Assembly (NCBI GenBank): GCA_963969365.1
Contig: OZ017746.1
Span: 1,240,001-1,304,000, forward strand
Source of the DNA: Asterochloris sp. CNOR1
Taxonomy: Eukaryota > Chlorophyta > Trebouxiophyceae > Trebouxiales > Trebouxiaceae
Length of the DNA stretch: 64,000 nt
Direction of reading: 5' to 3'
The translations under genes and the position numbers were made by a program. The notes below the pieces were generated by a model. The model was given only the letters and a program-made list of their open reading frames with translations, was not told the origin of the DNA and did no database searches. Numbering within the stretch: the stretch's first letter is position 1; the number at the start of each line of letters is the position of its first letter. Positions 61,801 through 64,000 of this stretch are shown here, one piece after another.

Positions 61801-62265
61801 GGTGGAATTCTTGCTGATGCACTCACCAGCATCTGCAGCCACACGATGAACACTGTGGCCGGGGGGAGGTGAGGCAAGTGGCAGACGAGCTTGTGATCAC
61901 AGCGGCTTCATGTGCGGCCATCTGGACATGTCACCTCCTCACAAGTGAATTCTTTGAGCCACAGCCAGCCAGGCTGTTTGTGTGTCATTCAGTCTGTACC
62001 CCTCTTGCCCAGGCTTACCTTGGAGCCTTATCTGCTGGTTCTTCCGGCCAGCATGCACGGCTTCAATGAGCTGCTCGCCGGAACTGGTGCTTTCAGCATT
62101 GCCCTTGAGCTCTGATGCCACAGAGGGCAGCAGGGAAGGGGTAGGCATGTCGACAAGCTGCTGGGGCATCATTAAGCCAGCAGCTGGTGCTGGCAAGACA
62201 GAGGCCTGCATCCCGGAATCGAAGCTGCACCAGGAGCCTGCAAACGAGCTGACTTGGCCTTGCAA
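58885..62265 (-). CDS. F-box and von Willebrand factor A domain protein
   Basis: Probable substrate adaptor of an SCF ubiquitin ligase with a metal-dependent protein-binding domain. A Ser/Met-rich N-terminal exon (ATG 62265 or 62211) is followed by the F-box exon (about 61800-61610: IDRLPPELLSAIGSLLCHQQ, AQVSTRFRSLAVSGQGTWHR). The post-F-box helix exon follows (about 61020-60900: GRWGSLAASNRITQRAVKVA). The vWA domain comes next: VVFLLDGSGSVTE (exon ending 60375), DDFSTMTTFAKLAIESLHAA, GLVQFSNGACVELPLGIPRA, NGGTCIAEAVRVAGQLLKSL, SVVLLTDGRVDHYQG, and RDVLDSIIEAFGGG with the stop at 58885. The MIDAS residues (DxSxS, the Thr in GGT, the Asp in TDG) are all present, so metal binding should be intact. 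The intron between the first two vWA exons is made of three tandem repeats. Some short exons between F-box and vWA remain unassigned. Confidence 0.8.
60083..60374 (-). repeat. Intron consisting of three ~96-bp tandem repeats
   Basis: Plus-strand marker phrase TCAGTGGGAATGCAGGAAGA (or close variants) occurs with centres near 60145, 60245 and 60340, each followed by GATGCTGCAGGT and then TTGTCTC-CCTCA, and preceded by GTGCAGATA and AAAACAT. The period is about 96 bases. The three units fill nearly the whole intron between two vWA exons. The last unit ends exactly at the splice donor, so each unit carries a decayed copy of the donor region (minus-strand GAGGGTGAGACA, GAGGTTGAGACA, GAGGGAGAGACA). 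Confidence 0.85.
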
Positions 62266-62481
62266 TCTGACCTATATATGTGGTTACTGCAGCAGATTGT
62301 AGCCTGGTTTTGAAGCTTCATGGGCTCTTGCTGCAGAAGTTGCTATGAATGTTGCTGCTGCAGTGACAAATTTATGTGGCTTCACTCCAGATTTGCTTGT
62401 CAGATGAATTCATGTGTTCTAGGTGTCGTTGGTCAGGCAAGGGGCGGTATGACAGCATACTGGGGGGAGTGGGCGGAGTAT

Positions 62482-63445
62482 TTATGCTGCAGCTTGACGG
62501 CCAACGGTCTGCATCAGGGTGATGTTGTCGCCCTTGAGCAGGATGCGACCTGTATACCATGTTGAGGGTCATCTCAGCAACAGCAACAGGCGGAGCCACA
62601 GGCTGCCAGGCAGCAATGAAGTGGACTACAAACCCAATAAGTGGGAGTCTGCCATGCAGTCAGGCAGTAGTACAGCATGAACAGAAAACTTGCCATGCAG
62701 GAACCCCCAACGTGCAGAAAAGGTCAAGTGAGAGAGGCTGGCAGGCAATGTTGCAATCAAGAGCTCTTGATCAAAAATTGAGCAGCAGCAGCCATGCCGC
62801 AATGCAGCTGGGGTGAGCACCCTTGGGCAAAGTGCTCACCCAGGGGCTTTCGTGACTTCCGCTTTACTGACACCTCCTCTGCCTCATCTAGCACCAGGTT
62901 CATGTATTCATCAAACCCCTGCAGTCGCTCAGCAAGGTTAGATCCATGCATGCTGCAGATGGGCCTCCAACAGAGCAGGTCTACCCCGTCGTCAGGCCAC
63001 TCACAATGATCCTGCCCTCAATCCTCAGGTCTGTCTGCTCAAAAAGCCAGACCTGAATCTTCTGTCTGCTTTGCAAAAATCTGAAAATCAAGTTCTGCAG
63101 CAGCAAGGGGAGCCATGCTAGGGTGTGAGCATGTTCCCATCAAAATGCAGAGACCATGGGCAGATGGAGCTTACAATGGGCTGGGTCATGATCCTCTGTG
63201 CATTGCAGGGCAAAAGAAATCACGTTAGTGACTGAAGGCCAGCAGACAGGCAGAACTACAACAGCCCAACCATGCAGGCACTGCAGGACTTCTCTGAGAG
63301 GCTTCGGCCGCACCTTGACTGCAAGGCAGGGCGTGTCATTTGTCAAGTGGGCAGGGTCAGCAGCGCAATGGCAGCCTGCAGCTGATCTGCCCAGCCCTGT
63401 TATGCTGCATGCTAGTTGTGTGGGCCACTCACCTTTGGGAGGCAT
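62482..63445 (-). CDS. SNRPE: Spliceosomal small nuclear ribonucleoprotein E (SmE)
   Basis: Core Sm protein that forms part of the seven-membered ring on U1, U2, U4 and U5 snRNAs. Exon-like segments on the minus strand: MPPK (63445-63433), RIMTQPI (about 63200-63178), [20 protein letters not shown] with [10 protein letters not shown] (about 63098-63010), [20 protein letters not shown] with KSRKPLGE (about 62935-62840, Sm1 motif), and [20 protein letters not shown] (about 62550-62482, Sm2 motif, TAA). This reproduces the whole family of about 90 residues. The link between MPPK and RIMTQPI is not in phase with simple GT-AG borders; a short extra exon around 63320-63290 ([11 protein letters not shown]) may lie between. 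All RNA-binding motifs are present. Confidence 0.92.
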
Positions 63446-63646
63446 GATGGGCAAGCTGGGGGCGGGATGTCCGCCGCAACGGGATCTAGCAGGTCAGATG
63501 ACCGTTTGGCAGGGAGGCAGTCCTTGGACCCAGCAGGTGAACGCGCGAGCAGCACAACAAAAACCAGCAGGCACTGGAGTCAGTCGACCGGATTGAAAAT
63601 CACTGATCTGGCATGTACATGATGGCAGCGCCACACTGAGGACACC
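63446..63646. promoter_or_regulatory. Divergent promoter region SmE / right-edge gene
   Basis: About 200 bases between the SmE start and the first ATG of the plus-strand gene at the window edge (63647). No TATA box. Assigned from gene orientation only. Confidence 0.35.
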
Positions 63647-64000
63647 ATGCCTCCGTTTGTGGGGGCTCTGAGTCCTGCTCATGTTCAGTCTTGCAATCTG
63701 AAAGGGCCTTCCTCATGCAATCCCAACAGCAGGAGCTTCAGCAAAAGCTGGCATTGGACAGGCTGGTGCTGGAATACTGTAGGAGGAAAGGGTGAGAGCA
63801 ACAGTGCACCATAGCAGCAAAATCTGGCAACATCATGCCCTGCCAGCTTGCACACCCCTTCCTTACAGCAGAGCAACTGATCTGCGGCAGGTTCAGAGCT
63901 ACAGAGCAGAGCCTCCGCCAAGAGTCAGGTGTCCCGCCTGAGATGGCCTTCACCTCCTCACTGGCCCAGGAGGGCAGCCTGGTGGACAACCTGCTGCACT
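63647..64000 (+). CDS. 5' part of an unidentified gene running off the window
   Basis: A first ATG at 63647 precedes an exon (about 63689-63789) whose best frame reads SERAFLMQSQQQELQQKLAL followed by DRLVLEYCRRK, a probable coiled coil. After an intron ending in TTACAG near 63868, the frame continues AEQLICGRFRATEQSLRQES and then PPEMAFTSSLAQEGSLVDNL to the edge. The phase between the ATG and the coiled coil is not settled. The family is not recognised; the coiled coil recalls vesicle-tethering or cytoskeletal proteins, but nothing specific. Confidence 0.4.

Noticed and set aside
59000-64000. Searched for tRNA, snRNA or rRNA genes here and elsewhere in the window.
   Set aside because: No cloverleaf A/B-box combination or recognisable snRNA core was found by eye; a covariance-model scan would be needed to be sure.

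Overview
This window looks like nuclear DNA from a green alga, most plausibly a trebouxiophyte-type chlorophyte. Every recognisable gene is cut by many short introns with CTGCAG-like acceptors. The DNA is GC-rich with pervasive CTG/TGC/CAG runs. The gene set is of plant or algal type: a plant-like aspartate carbamoyltransferase, UDP-arabinopyranose mutase, a phosphoserine aminotransferase with an N-terminal extension, and a MurD-type ligase. I found no bacterial-style operon, CRISPR array, rRNA, tRNA, or recognisable transposon or viral element. Species-level placement is not possible by eye.

Layout. 1-0.5 kb: end of an unidentified gene (+). 0.76-1.9 kb: thymidine kinase (+). 2.3-5.4 kb: phosphoserine aminotransferase (-). 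5.6-13.0 kb: ESF1/NUC153 ribosome-biogenesis protein (-). 13.2-19.0 kb: DNAAF5/HEATR2-like axonemal dynein assembly factor (+). 20.3-21.3 kb: possible CS/PIH1-like protein (+). 21.4-28.1 kb: membrane J-domain protein with a Jiv90-like C-terminus (+). 28.6-32.4 kb: UDP-arabinopyranose mutase (-). 33-35 kb: sparse region with one small exon. 34.9-38.9 kb: protein with four copies of a novel SNSFSAL motif and C-terminal ankyrin repeats (-). 38.9-43.2 kb: two unidentified minus-strand genes, the second a coiled coil. 43.4-45.1 kb: alpha/beta hydrolase (-). 45.3-46.4 kb: unidentified protein (+). 46.5-49.3 kb: aspartate carbamoyltransferase (-). 49.5-53.7 kb: ABC-class ATPase of the PF09818 type (+). 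53.8-54.7 kb: uninterrupted unidentified ORF (-). 55.1-58.5 kb: MurD-like ligase (+). 58.9-62.3 kb: F-box plus von Willebrand A protein (-). 62.5-63.4 kb: spliceosomal SmE (-). The right edge holds the start of another gene (+).

Genes are closely packed. Several pairs are divergent and share 160-360 bp between start codons: ESF1/DNAAF5, hydrolase/45259 gene, ATCase/ABC ATPase, 54734 ORF/MurD, and SmE/right-edge gene. Functionally it is a mosaic: two nucleotide-synthesis genes (TK, ATCase), serine synthesis, cell-wall sugar supply, RNA processing, and a flagellar assembly factor suggesting motile cells.

The most unusual signals are not new enzymes. They are (a) at least seven introns with GC instead of GT donors, (b) three genes in which a segment spanning a splice site has been tandemly duplicated inside the intron, one copy being a decayed exon, (c) the SNSFSAL repeat family, (d) a MurD homologue with an altered P-loop, and (e) a nearly perfect 28-bp-armed hairpin inside an intron. 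Exon borders were read by eye from splice consensus and protein similarity. Borders given as single positions were checked for reading phase; those marked 'about' were not.
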